Positions 1 to 12,172 are shown, counted from the first letter of the stretch. The stretch is 64,000 bases of DNA from Mesaphorura yosii (GCA_009869945.1 WIXG01000247.1:53823-117822), one strand, 5' to 3'. Program-made: numbers and translations. Notes: generated from the sequence alone by a model not told the origin.

Positions 1-3000
1 AACCTTCAGAGCTTTAATAAGACGAGATCGCGCTTCTTCGGTCAGCACTTTCATTTCGTCCATTGTAGGTTCGGTGTGCACTTCCGTGTGACATTCCGGG
101 CATTTTGTCAAGTGTTCACTAGCTCCTTCTAGCCTGAAAGATATTATACTCGGCACGGAATGGGCGCCGGGTGGTGGAATTTTCTGTAAATAACATCAGA
201 GCAATAGGTTCCACGGGTGAATCGATTAAAATCGCAGGAGTACCTTAATATAAGGGTTGGCGATTGAAGTGAACTTGACAACAACTTCCCAATTAGAATC
301 TAAAACAGTAATGACCTCACGTTGATGTTCTACCTGGCATTATCGAATCTCGAGTGTTTGCGTGATACCGGCAAAGAAACGGTCGTGCTTCAAGGAATTT
401 ATCGTCCGTATCTGCGCACTGACCAGCGACTTGTGGGCGCTCGCCATGTCCTGCTGTCTCCCAACCGAAATGTCGGTTAAATGCAGAAGCTGCAAAAGCT
501 TCTTCGTTGTTGTGCCGTTGACGAGCAGGGTCAGGACAACAATTCCAGCGGTTTGGAACAAAAACTGTACAATGAAATTACGCAATGCTTTACTGGCGGA
601 GTTTCGAGATGACTTTAGATGAAATAGTCTTATGTTCGTACTGATGGCCCAATGTTGGCCCTTTTGTTGCAAAGTTCTCCAGAATAGACTTCCAGTGCCA
701 AGCACAGCCCAACTGCACCTCGAAGTCCTGTATGGAAAGGAAGTAGTGATGAACGAGAATGAGAATCGAAATGTCTCGATAGCAACTTGGGTAATTTCAA
801 GAAGCCTCACCTCCCCACATCATGATAATCATATTTTCCCATTTTAGTCCATATCCCATGTGAGACAAGATAGGATACAACAGAATCAACATGGCGAATC
901 TGAAGATAGCATTAGAAAGTTAGAATTCCTGGCAAATTAAGACAATATGTTTACTTCAGTCCAATTAAGGCTTTAGGCAACCTGATAATGTTGAGCGCGA
1001 CATATAAGAAGATGACATAGTAGAAGTCGTTAGCGTGGATGTTGTTTATGGCAGATTCCGCTTCAAAAGAAAGGCGTCACCTTTAACGCCACGGTTGAAT
1101 ACAAATTTAGCGCGTAAAACAATAGTGTCTTACAAATAATGATTCCAACGATGATGAAGAGAACCTGCAATTTGAAAGAACAGCCAAAATTCTTACAAAG
1201 TGCAATTGCATGAGCATAGCTGCTTATTTTACCGTATTTGCCAAGTATCCAAGCATTTCCCAAAAGTGGTGGACTGAAAATAGCGACAGACTCGGCCAAT
1301 TTAGTGCTCAAGAAATTCAAGATTCGTCAAGATTCGTGGACTTACCAGCATCTTCCACTTCCGGACTGATGCATGTTCGTTCACTGCTCATTGTTAAGCC
1401 AAGAGCCACGCACGCCATCACACCACTCACGCCTAGAAACAGTAGTAGTGCATTTATCATTCAGCGAGTTCAGAACTACTGAGTACGCTTTAAAAAACTG
1501 TGTATTACCCAGAATGTGTTCCCCAATAAAGTAAGCTACATACATCAAAATTTCAATTAAACTTAGAATCGGTACACGAAAATTAGACGAGTATATTACT
1601 TAAATACGCTGCAATCAATGTTATTGTTATTTCAACGGTTTCATCGTTGAAAATCCTGCTCAGGCAGAAAATTGCAATCTTCGCCATGACCCATCCTGTG
1701 GAGGATTCAGAGAAATGGTTGCAAGAAAGTTTTTTGTCAGCCATTAAATATTCGCTTGTTTACCAAAAATCGGTCCGCCGACAGCAATCACGAAGAATTT
1801 CTTGACAACTTCCACAGCTAAGTCTCCAGAACCAGAGCTATCACTGCCAGTTATGATTTCTTCAAATATTTCGTAAAAGAGAATGGCCACACCGTCGTTC
1901 AGAAGCGACTCGCCCTCTATCATGACGCTCAGCATTTCGGACGTTCCTTAAATGGTGAAAAAATGCGAATCAGCCCAACATTGCATTCACAGCCGTCAAC
2001 AGTTTACCATTTGTCGAGTTGGCATTTTCTCTTTCTCTCACCGAGTTCTCGAAGAATGGCGACAACGGCGACGGGATCTGTCGCTGATATGATACTCCCG
2101 AAAAGCGCTGCGTCGGTAAAGCTCCAGTTGTATTCCGACAGAAATACCATGCAAACCGCGGCAGCTGCGTACATAAGTGAAAGAGATTTTACATTTCACT
2201 TAAGTCTGCGAAAGTGCATGCCTGCTATTTTCTGACTCACTGGAAAATGTTGCGATGATCATTCCTGAAATTTAAAAAACGCAATGGCATTGTATTATTG
2301 GTACGATCCTAGGAATTAGCCTTTAAATTGTTTAAACTTCTAACCTGGAAATGCTGCGACGAGAATCTGCGTTTTAGAAAGCGGAAACTTCAATTATAAT
2401 GGATCCTAAATTCAATGAACTAATGCGCGACTTACTTGTCCAGAACTTCGCATAAACGTGTGCACAGGGATTGAAAACGCTGACTCAAAAATGAGAACCG
2501 GAAGAAAAAGGAACAAAATGACCTTCGGCGGCGTACGAGCCAATTCGGTATAATATTCAAGCTGAGGGCAGTATTCTCGGGATGCAAACCCAAGAAGCAG
2601 GCCAGAAATCATTAGAATGACCTAAACACACAAGATGCTCGTAAAAACTACGGAGTGGCAAGCGTCTGGCGTTATGTGTGACGGTTATTTACCGTGTACG
2701 GTAACGGCAGGCCAGTTGCTCGTAAAATACTTCGGACAAGTGCTCCGTAGCCAATCATGGCGAAGACAGAAAGAAAGCTGACGAGGTGGTGCTCGTTAAA
2801 CTCCAGTTCCCGGTCGCAGCAGTTTCTCGGATCTGGAAACAGTGCGTGAGAGTTTTATCCGTTTATCCACTGCTGGTGTGGTTTGGCAAGAAATAGAAAT
2901 AGTTACCTCCCTCCCTGTACTTTCTCTGGTTCTGACACCAGAGGTATCCCGCGGAGGCATCCTCTTCAGCCTGCAAAGGGTTAATAGCTGGACATCCGAT

Positions 3001-3087
3001 GACAGCCCGTGGATCTTGAGTCGCGGTCGCCACATCCAAAGACAGTATGAAGACGGCACCTACCAAACAGAACCACGAGGCCCACAT
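1..3087 (-). CDS. SLC9C-type (sperm-type) Na+/H+ exchanger, copy B, 3' end cut by the window
   Basis: Predicted plasma-membrane sodium/proton exchanger of the SLC9C (sNHE/NHE10) group. From the start at 3087 there is a signal-like hydrophobic segment (WFCLVGAVFILSL), then exchanger helices. Family motifs are TDPVAVVAIL, EGESLLNDGVAI (the Asn-Asp ion-binding pair) and WGGLRGAVGLCLALEV. The last motif is read only after splicing out an intron inside the Gly codon at about 695-785. Exons continue through VVVLTLLVNGTTTKKLLQLL and an exon at 243-300 (WEVVVKFTSIANPYIK) that matches copy A. A further exon at 1-183 contains CPEC and EEARSRLIKAL. The voltage-sensor and cyclic-nucleotide domains would lie to the left of the window. 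The gene sits about 590 bp downstream of copy A on the same strand and is strongly diverged from it. No frameshift or premature stop was seen. The start is uncertain: an upstream exon at 3320-3430 could join in phase and add one membrane helix. Confidence 0.85.
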
Positions 3088-3319
3088 TCCGAGCTTGAAG
3101 TCGTGATGCTGTAAAGTGGAAAAATCTCAGTAGAATGAAAGGCGCCCAGTCCAGTCGTACTGAATCCTGATACTTTCTGACTCGCAAGCACAAGCAAGCT
3201 GTGGATTGTGGGAAAAGGTTACTTCAGCTCACTAGAAATGCTGCCAAGAAATTTTGATTTCATCGGTGAATATTTTGGATAACTTGGAACTATTTCCATG
3301 TGGAGCGCGCGGAGAATAC

Positions 3320-3430
3320 CATGACAATAATCAGCGAAGCAATATTTAGCAAGGTGAGGTGGAGACGTAAGGCGGGGTGCTGACCCAATTCGTCGTCAAA
3401 AAACACAAAGTACAGTGGAAGCAGGGCCAT
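3320..3430 (-). other. Possible alternative 5' exon encoding a membrane helix
   Basis: An ATG at 3430 opens a 46-codon frame (MALLPLYFVFFDDELG then a hydrophobic stretch ending LLNIASLIIVMVFSA). Splicing at a GTATTC donor (3319) to the acceptor at 3109-3110 joins it in phase to HHDFKLGMWASWF, extending SLC9C copy B by a helix. It could also be a separate micro-ORF or chance. An in-frame stop lies directly upstream of the ATG, so it cannot be an internal exon of another gene. Confidence 0.3.
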
Positions 3431-3453
3431 GCGTCAAGCAAAAGGTCTACTGG

Positions 3454-3459
3454 TTTATT
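3454..3459 (-). terminator. AATAAA polyadenylation signal for SLC9C copy A
   Basis: AATAAA on the minus strand, about 215 bp beyond the copy A stop codon. It lies between copies A and B, so A probably ends as its own transcript. Confidence 0.5.
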
Positions 3460-3674
3460 TCATGCATTAAATTGATTCACATTCAAGACAGTTACATCAC
3501 AGGCATCACATTACGTACTGAAGTGACAAGTGGTTTAGTTAGCGTTTAGTGCGGTGACGGTGATAATTTCACTCAATGTGGAACCAAGCAGAAAAGAGTT
3601 GGCAGATAGGTAAGGTGCTTGACAAGCTTAATCTTGCATGTGCCCGATCTCCATAATGCTCCATGATTAATTAA

Positions 3675-6600
3675 CTAATGGGAGTGGGAATGCCCCGCGT
3701 CTTTATTTTGAATAGAAATCCCGCTTCCCGGCGTTTCTGGAGCTACTTCCTCGACGTCCTCGTTGGCGATCAGCAGCACCCGTCCTTGGACTGTGGCGCC
3801 CTTCACCTGGAGGAGAGGGGGATACATCATTTAAGAGGCGTACTATGAAGCAGCTGGACAACAATGAAACAAGACCAAGGCACGCACTTGAGTAAATCTG
3901 GTGACCGTATGAGGAATGAATGTTGGAGCGAAATAAACCGTTCCTGTCCTTGTGTCCATTATGGAACCGTAAATTAAGACAACGTCCTTAATGAAGTCGG
4001 GAACGAGAATCGTTTCAAACTCTTCGCCGATGGGAACAGTTGATCTCTCCAAAAGTGAGCGAATTTTCTCCGATGTCCAGAACTGACAATTATCAAACCA
4101 GCAGTAATAATTATCACAATTTACGCAAAACTTTGCAGATTTCAATCACACACCTGATACGCAGGTTGTGTAGCGCATAAAGCGGCTCCAATTCTCATTC
4201 CGTACGATCTCCAAATTCGGCTTTCTAGCGAATCATGGGGCTTGACGAATCTCTTCAGAGCCTCGAGCATATCGTCTTGATTTATGTGAAGTGCGGCGAC
4301 GTGCGTGACGCAGACAACTTGCGCGCACCCTTTCGTGTTTGAGATGACTCCAAGTTCGCCAAGAACTGTTCCAGTTGTAAGAAAGTCGAATTCTTCGGAC
4401 TTGAAAGTTGGGTCGAAGTACGCGTCCATGTTTGGAATCACACCTGAACGTAACTGAGCCTAGATTTTTGTGAATGAGAAAATGTAGCATATGTTACTTG
4501 TAGAGGTAATTTTAAACGGAAGTCTTACGTCGACACTCGCCGAGGGTTTGTAATGACATTTGATCATTCCTGCATTTAACATTTGTGCTTTAGTTCTTAA
4601 ATAATCATGTCACGACCCAAGTCCTAAAGCGCATGCTACAATTTGAAAGTGCTTACCTTTAACAATTAAATGAATCCCATTTGGTGTGTCTCCATCTGCA
4701 TAGATTTGCTGCCCTTTGTCAAATTCTTCAAGGATGGCTTTACTCTGGAACAACATCAAGATTAGCCCAGGAATCCGGATTTGACACTTTTGATAGGATT
4801 AATCCTATCAAAAGTGTTCCTCCACTTACGATCATATAATGTAAGATGTCCTCGCTCCCCAGAACCCACGACACATTCGACAAGAGCTCCTCAGGTGTTA
4901 AAGGTTCCAAACTTGTCGGCATTTTCCAAAGCCGCTTCATTTTCTCCTCGATCGAAGTTTGCAGTAAGCTGCTTTCGTTATCGTCCACCAAGCCTGCACA
5001 TTTATATTAGAAGATTGTAATCCTTGTGTTAATATTCAGTTTCAATTTTTCAATAAATTCTCAAGGCTTTGGCTTTACCGTCTTCTTTTAATTCACTCAG
5101 CTGATCTCTCATGGCATTGAGCACAGATCGACAGGCGTGGCGTGTTTTCACTCCGATTGCGATTGAAGTGTGAACAAAGTGCAGTTTACCTGAAATTGTC
5201 CAGCAATGAAAATCAACCGTCGAGTGCTTGTGATGGGCTCATCCACAAATGCAAACTCACCGATTGCCAGAACAGTCTCGAGTCTTTCGTGCTCCAAAGC
5301 CAACTTGAGCTTCAGGTATACTTTTGAGTCGTCCGCCATTTGCGACAGGTAACGCAGGACGTCGTTGATTCCGTTCACGAGTCCCTTTCCGACATCGTAT
5401 CCCAAAAATAATTCCTGGAAGAGGAGTTCAATATGAGAAACTTACTCCCCGGTTTCTTAGAGAGGATTGAGATGAAATTACTCACGGCGTTTATTCGACG
5501 GTCAATGAACGCATAGAAATGTGGGAGAAATGGCTGAAAGGTTAAGAACAACAACGTTAAATTTAAGAAGGAAGAATATTTGATAATGAGGAATTTGCCT
5601 TCAGCAGACGCAAAGATCTTGTAATTCGCATAATTCGAAACGCCAGCACCACCGATTTAACAACAGCAATTCGCGTCTTTTCGTGTTGGTTGGCACTTTG
5701 CATGAAAATGAGGCTGAGACCAAAGGCGACGTCGATGATACTGACGATCAGCACAAGCACATCCAAGTAATTCCATTTGCTCCGGAAATACGTTTTCCAC
5801 CCGTGACCAATTAGCTTCAGAATAAACTCCAGCAAGTAAATCGATGTAAATGCAATGTTTGTGTACAAAAACTTGTTGCTGAGCTCCTGGTTTTTGGAGC
5901 CACCTGGCTGCATTTCAATGATCACCTCCCAAATCACGGGAATGAGATTCAGGAGCACAATGGCGTGGATAATCGGATCAAACCAGACACGAGTTGTCAA
6001 CCACCAAAATGGCTCTCGGCACCTAAAGCGAAAAATAAATTGCTTACAAACTGAAAGGCCGCTGGTGCTTTGATCAGTCGGACTTTGGATCCTCACCCTG
6101 TTTTTGGCTCTGGTGGCAAATCCGGCGGCGCGTCGAGTCCGAGCTTTTTGATAATATTCAGACGGAACCAAGGAAAGACGCCGTGAATGTGCCAATACTT
6201 CTTGAGGTGCGAAGAGTGGATCATGTGAAGCTCCTTATCGGACGTGGTGTTGACCACGCCGACAAGAATGTGATATGCCGTCTCCGTTAGAATTCCTTCC
6301 TCAAACTGCCGATGAAAGCTGACGTTCAGTGCTTCAAGCATTTTCTTTCTGGATTCTTCCATCAGATTCCGATACTCTTCAATTTGCATATCCTCCGATC
6401 TGCGAGAACGCCTTTTTCCGCCGATGCGGGTCAGTTTCTCGTCCAAAGCTTCCATCGATCTTTTCCTGGCAGCAGCCTTTCCTTTGGGTTTCTTCTCATA
6501 CTTGGCGTACGGGTTGTAGATTCTTGTGTACTCGTCGACCATCGTCCAGTTTGCACCTGGTTCGGTTTTTCTTACTATTAGTCTTAACCCGTCTCATACT

Positions 6601-9396
6601 GGCGAGAATTGAGATCATACCGGCGAGAAAAGGGTCCTCCCTCAGTTCAGAGACGATTCGCATTTGGGCTCCAGTGATGCCTCTCATTGCTTGCGCCATG
6701 TCTTGCTTCTTTCCAGTGGACAGCTCCGTTAACTTCAATGCACTGAGAAGACCCTTGGAAGTTGTCCCGTTGATAATTAACGTTAAAATCACAATACCAG
6801 CCGTATGGAAGAGAAACTGAAATGAAAAAGGAATGATTGTACATCGCATCATCACAGTATCGTCAAAACCACTCTTAAATGTTAATTTAATCAATATACC
6901 TTTGGGCCCAAAATGTCGGTCTTATTTCCTGTGTTGATGTTGCAAAGCTCAGGCTCCCGGTACACTTGAAGGGACAGACAGAGACCAACGGCACCACGCA
7001 AACCTCCCCAAACAATGACGATCATGTCTTTCCACTTGAGACCGTATCCAATCCGACACAACCTGTAAAAAAGAAGCCTCAAGTCTGAGGAAAGCCCTAA
7101 CCACATTTAACTGTCATTTCCACAAAGCCTACCAGGGCATCATCAGTCCAAGCATCACAAATCTGAACGAAATAAGTGAGGCGTAAGATTTAGAATTTAA
7201 TATTCTTTTAAATGAGTTAATGAGTGGAGGCAACGGAGGCAGTACCGAACAATGTTTAGGGCGATGTAGAAGAAAATCAGATGAAACCAGTCTTTCCTCT
7301 CAATCTGATTAATCGCCGTTTCTGTAATCACGATCCCGACGAGGACGAACAGAATGGTGTTGGCCAAGTACCCAAGCATTTCCCAGAAATGATGAACTGA
7401 ACGAGTGGATTATCAATCAAATCAAGCGAACGATCATAAAAACGACAAAAGTAGCAGCAGGGTCGTCTTACCCAAGTCTTCGACCTCGGGGCTGATGCTG
7501 GTGCTGTCCTTGTTCATGACGATGCCCAACACCACAACGGCTACCACGCCTGTCAATTCATTTAGGACCGAATTTTGAAATTATTGTCTCAATGCTCAAA
7601 GGAGTTGTGAGCCTCTTGGCCTCTTGCTTACCGGACACTCCTACGAAGAAATAACAATGGACCATTGCTATGCTATTACGGGTGGATCATAAGCAACGCT
7701 ATTTGCTATTTCTTACCCAACGCTTCTCCCAAGTAGTATGTGATATACGCTGCCACAAGTGTGATGGTGATTTCGACGGCTGCATCATTAAAAATCCACG
7801 ACAGCCAAAACACGGATATTTTTGCGATAAGAAATCCTAGCGCCGGTCCTCTGCCGATACGAGCAGATCACATTAATTATGAAACAATTTGTATTTGTAT
7901 GAAGCAAGTAGCCAAGAATTTACCCCAGCGCAATCTTGGCGAATTTCGAGACCACTTCTTTCACGATCCTGAATTAAAACATGATGAACTAATGTGTTAG
8001 TGAAAGCAGAATGTAGTTTCGTAGTATTCATCAGCACTTTACACTTACTCCGCACTGCCTTGATTTGGATTCTTGACAATGTCTTCAAAGATTTCAAAGA
8101 GCAAAATGGCAACTCCGTCATTCAGCAACGACTCGCCCTCGATCATGGTGCCTGACAAGGACAAATTGTGGTGTTAAATTGGAATGTATTTAGAAACTAA
8201 CGGAATTCTTGCTAACCCAGCGTGTCTGAAGCACCAACGTCTCGCAGAATTGCTACTACGGCCACCTGGAATCAAGCACGCGTTTCTTAAACTTACACAC
8301 TTAAACGACACTTTCAAGCCAGCAAGCCAAACCTTACGGGATCTGTAGCAGAAATGATGCTTCCAAAGAAGCTGGCCTGACTGAAATCCCAGCCATACGA
8401 TGACATTAAGCGGAGACAGACAGCAGCTGTTAGAAAAGTCGTGACCACCTATGACATGTGCAAGACCATAATGCCAAAGCTCCATCAAAGATCTCTCTCG
8501 CCTGCGAAGAGCCAAACAGCAAAACTTACCATGCCTGCAATTAATCAGAACGAAATAAAATGTGAATGATTAGAATTTGATGTTGAGTTAATCTAAGTTA
8601 CCAGGTAACGCCAAGACGAGGATTTGCCACGCAGATCTCATGAAAACGTGGACCTTCATATTGAAAGCAGAATCGAAGATGAGCACAGGAAGAAAAGCGT
8701 ACAGGATTATCTTTCTAAAAGACAAAAGCCGCGTCAGGATCAAATTGGAATTTTTAACAGTTTCCGTTTCAAGCAAATCAGGTTTACGGTGGCATTCTCG
8801 CGATTTTGGTGTACATACTCCAAAATGAACAGAAGCTCAGCGTGTCATGCTCATACTGCTTCGAGTACGTTTCTTTAAAGGGATACAGGCCGCCTTTGAG
8901 TTTGAGTCTGGATCCAAGGCCAAGTCCCAGACCTGAGAGGGTCGACCAAATGTACATTTAACTCCGGAAGTCACAGTGAAATTGGCAATTACCGATCAAC
9001 ATCAGCAGAACGGTGTAAGGAATACTCAGCTTGAACACACGCAGAAACGTTCGGACACCGGCGCCCAGTGCAATGATTAGGAAGAGGCTGAGGAAGAAGT
9101 TTAAATTGCTGTCGTTGAATTCTGGACAATCTCGGTCCAGTAAGTGACCTGGAATTATTAAAGAGATTAAAGACAGTGCGGCTCAGATTGCAGAACATGG
9201 CCGAATATATTGTCAACGTTTGCCTACCTCCGTGGCCCGAAAGAGTGTTGTTAATCTGTTCGCCCTTTTTCAGCTTTTCAAGATTGTCACAATGCCTTGA
9301 ATCGTGTGCATTGGCCGCCCCAATCAAAACTACAGTAAACTGAACGAGTACGGGAAAGATGGTAGTGATTGCCATTCGCCTCACGAAAGAAGCCAT
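3675..9396 (-). CDS. SLC9C-type (sperm-type) Na+/H+ exchanger, copy A, complete
   Basis: Membrane Na+/H+ exchanger with a built-in voltage sensor and a cyclic-nucleotide-binding-like domain, the SLC9C1/sNHE architecture known to control intracellular pH in sperm. The ATG at 9396 starts a signal-peptide-like N-terminus (FPVLVQFTVVLIGAANA). The exchanger domain follows, with FLPVLIFDSAF, GSIISATDP|VAVVAIL (split by an intron), IEGESLLNDGVAILLFEIFE and WGGLRGAVGLCLSLQV. A basic cytoplasmic linker encoded at 6093-6555 comes next. The four-helix voltage sensor is at 5563-6060, with an S4 carrying four Arg at three-residue spacing (FRIMRITRSLRLLK). The cyclic-nucleotide domain comes from exons at about 4142-4744 (KGQQIYADGDTPNGIHLIVK, then TVLGELGVISNTKGC). 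The last exon starts VKGATVQGRVLLIANEDVEE, ends GHSHSH and stops at 3675-3677. All introns are short GT-AG introns. The usual arginine of the phosphate-binding cassette is not seen. Family assignment is firm; sperm expression is inference. Confidence 0.92.
4784..4817. repeat. Perfect 34-bp palindrome inside an 85-nt intron of SLC9C copy A
   Basis: ACACTTTTGATAGGATT is followed directly by its exact reverse complement, centred between 4800 and 4801. The intron (4745-4829, minus-strand donor GTAAGT, acceptor TTCCAG) separates the exon ending HYMI from the cyclic-nucleotide-domain exon starting SKAILEE. The transcript would form a 17-bp stem almost without a loop, pulling the splice sites together. 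Confidence 0.9.
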
Positions 9397-11214
9397 GTCT
9401 TAAGTGTTGAACTCCAAACGTGCACTACAGTTAAGGTTGAACCTTGAGTTCGAAACTTGAGCCAATTAATACCCACTTACCTTTCTCGCTGGTAACTGAT
9501 TAACTGATTATGAATTGATAAAGTGATATGCAACACAAAGACAAAATCCAAGTGCCGAAAACTGCTTGTGAATCGAAAGTTGTAATTTCTGAATTGGCGT
9601 CTACTAATAATCAGGATCCAGTGCAAATGCACGTAAAGACACGAAATGCAATCAAGTAATTTACTTCGCGTCAATTTTTTTCGTTTACTATCGTTGATTC
9701 GCGTGCTGCGTGCGGAGGTGGTGCCGTGGTTTAATTGTTTAGAACGTAGCTTGAGATACAATTACTATGGACTTTGACACCACTACCAGCCAGATAAACT
9801 GGAATGAAGGAGACGATACCTTGAATTTAGGATACTCTTTTGCTTTCCTCTTCAGCTTCTTCACAAAACGTCCGCGCGCATCGATTCGGCTGGCTTGTAG
9901 CTAGCGCTGGTCAACTGGAACTCTAATAATGCGAATTGCGTCGCTGGAACATGGCTGCTGAACTCCTGCGCAAGTGATGGGTGTCATACAATTTAGACAA
10001 ATTGATTTCCCTATTAATTCAATTGACAGCCCACCTGGAAGTGATTCGATTGCTTTTCTCCGCCTTCGCATTCTCTCTTCAAGACAAATTGAAGATTACA
10101 CTTCGGACTTCCGTCACTCTTTACAGTTGTATGGATTGGCAATCTCATTATCGCACAAGACAGAGTGGAAGGTAGAATGCAACCTTTCGTCCTAGCAAAT
10201 CATTAAGTTGAAATGCAATGTGTCATGTAATCAATTTCAATTTCTCAGCACACACCAGAAACGGCAAACGGGTACTTGACATGAAAATTGACTCTGTGGG
10301 CATTTATTATTGAGAGAGTGTAATGTTTAGACTGGACAGTCGAGGAAGTTGACAGTTGTCATTTGACAGAAAGTAATTTAGTTTCTGCCAAAATTATACA
10401 CTTGCATTCATGCATGCCGCAGTTGGTTTTGTTGCCCTCCTTTTTCATATTTCCGCGAGTATTTCATAGCTCACAAATTTCCGGATCAGTGGCCTCATCA
10501 GAATAATTCATGAACATTTTCTTCTTCCGTAAAGCCTGACTGACGACAAGTTAAGATGAGGCACAAACCAAAATCAATCGCGCAGTTCGTGCAAATAGTA
10601 CGATGAATTTAGTAGATTAAGAATCCAAGCCTCTTTCATCCTGAGGGGTGATGTTATGGACTAATCGCAATCTGAGTTCTATGACATTTGCCATTTTATG
10701 ACAAAGTAGCAAGTGTTGAACAATTTGAACTTGAACTTATCATTCACAGGCGCAAATGGTTTAAGGTTTACATGAAATCATACTTATCATACTCATGCCA
10801 TGCATGGCCATGATTCTTAATGCTGATTATGGGCTATCTGTCTTTCAAGCCAGCGTATCGTATCTTCGTATCATGAATGAAATCATTCTGCAGAAAGGTT
10901 CTGAGCACTTCACACTCATTAATCCGTCACGTGCCAACGAATTGAGCTCTGAATTGTGGTGTTTGCGTTAAGCGAACGCGTGCACCGTGCCGCAGACTCG
11001 CAATTGCCATTCATTTGAGGTTTTCAGTGCATTTCCTTGTTGCATGTGCTGCTGTACTGCTGAAATGCTGAAAGAGCACATAACGGTTATTGGTTAGTTC
11101 AGTTTCAGGTGCCGGTGCCGGCTGTGTTTGGAATAGAAATTTTTCACGTTAACTTATTCAGTCAATTCTCAGCTGTTGAAGTGAACGTCGACCAGTTCAA
11201 TTCCTACTCGTGCA
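9397..11214. other. Intergenic, no gene seen
   Basis: Divergent interval between SLC9C copy A (-) and phosphogluconolactonase (+). Open frames here are short and lack family motifs. A TCAGT initiator-like site at about 11098 lies some 115 bp upstream of the phosphogluconolactonase ATG and may mark its transcription start. Confidence 0.6.
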
Positions 11215-12014
11215 ATGGCTACGCCGAAATTCGTGGTAACTTCGCTTGAGGACTCCAAGTACAACAAATATCTTTGCGATAAGCTCGCAGCCATCGCAAG
11301 TGAAGCAGTTTCGTCCCGTGGATCATTCCTCCTTGGAGTTTCCGGGGGCTCGGTCATTAACTTCCTGGCTGACGGACTCCCGCACATTACAACAGACTGG
11401 AAGGCATGGAGGATATTCTTGTGTGATGAACGCTTGGTCCCTGAGGATGATACCGAGTCCACTTACGGGCAATACAAGACCAAGTTATTTCCAAAGCTGC
11501 CCGCATTTCCACTCGAAAACTTTCTGCAAGCGAATGTAAGCTTATCGCCAGAAGAATCTGCGCAAGAATACGAAGCGAGACTGAGGCAGTTGTGGAAGAT
11601 GGACTCCGATACTCCGTCCTATGGAATGGCTGACGCCCTTATTTTGGGCGTCGGACCTGATGGTCACACTTGCTCACTGTTTCCGAAGCATTCCGTGCTT
11701 GATGCCGCTGGTTCTTGGGTGACCTCGATAACTGACTCACCGAAACCACCACCCGTTCGAATAACACTGACGTACCCGTTCATCAACAAAGCAGCGCACA
11801 TTTTCGTCGCCGGTAAAGGAAAAGAAAAGTGGGACATCCTGGAGGTTTGTACAAAATCGTTCTTAGCATTAGCCGTTTAGCTTTCTCAGCATCCTACACA
11901 TTTAACTAACTGCGCCTTTGTAATTTCCAGAAAGTCCAGAACGGCGAAGATTTCCCCATTGGGAGAGTCTCAAACCCTGGAGGTCACCTAGAGTGGATTC
12001 TTAACGCTCAGTAG
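11215..12014 (+). CDS. PGLS: 6-phosphogluconolactonase
   Basis: Cytosolic enzyme of the oxidative pentose-phosphate pathway that hydrolyses 6-phosphogluconolactone to 6-phosphogluconate. Two exons (11215-11844 and 11931-12014) with an 86-nt GT-AG intron give 237 aa, close to the about 258 aa of the human enzyme. Motifs of the SOL/NagB-like fold are visible: FLLGVSGGS near residue 38, the FLCDERLVPEDDTESTYG block near residue 65, and ILGVGPDGHTCSLFP near residue 143, the Asp/Gly/His loop typical of the family. The second exon encodes the C-terminus VSNPGGHLEWILNAQ. Reading through the intron would truncate the protein after a false tail, so the spliced form is preferred. The 3' end converges on PSMD5. 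Confidence 0.96.
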
Positions 12015-12172
12015 ACACCTTTACTCAGCCTGCAACGAAGTTGTGCTACATTCCTCACTGATCATTGTCACAATTCGACGCGCAGCATTGACGGGAGGAT
12101 ATTTTACGCAATAATGTAGCTTTAACATAGCATTGTACCAAGGTGCTTGAATTCATTCTGGCTTAGGCATGA

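Noticed and set aside
340-810. 156-aa continuous minus-strand frame taken as one exon
   Set aside because: It mixes a real exon of SLC9C copy B with intron sequence read in the wrong frame. The correct reading gives GLRGAVGLCLALEV after splicing.
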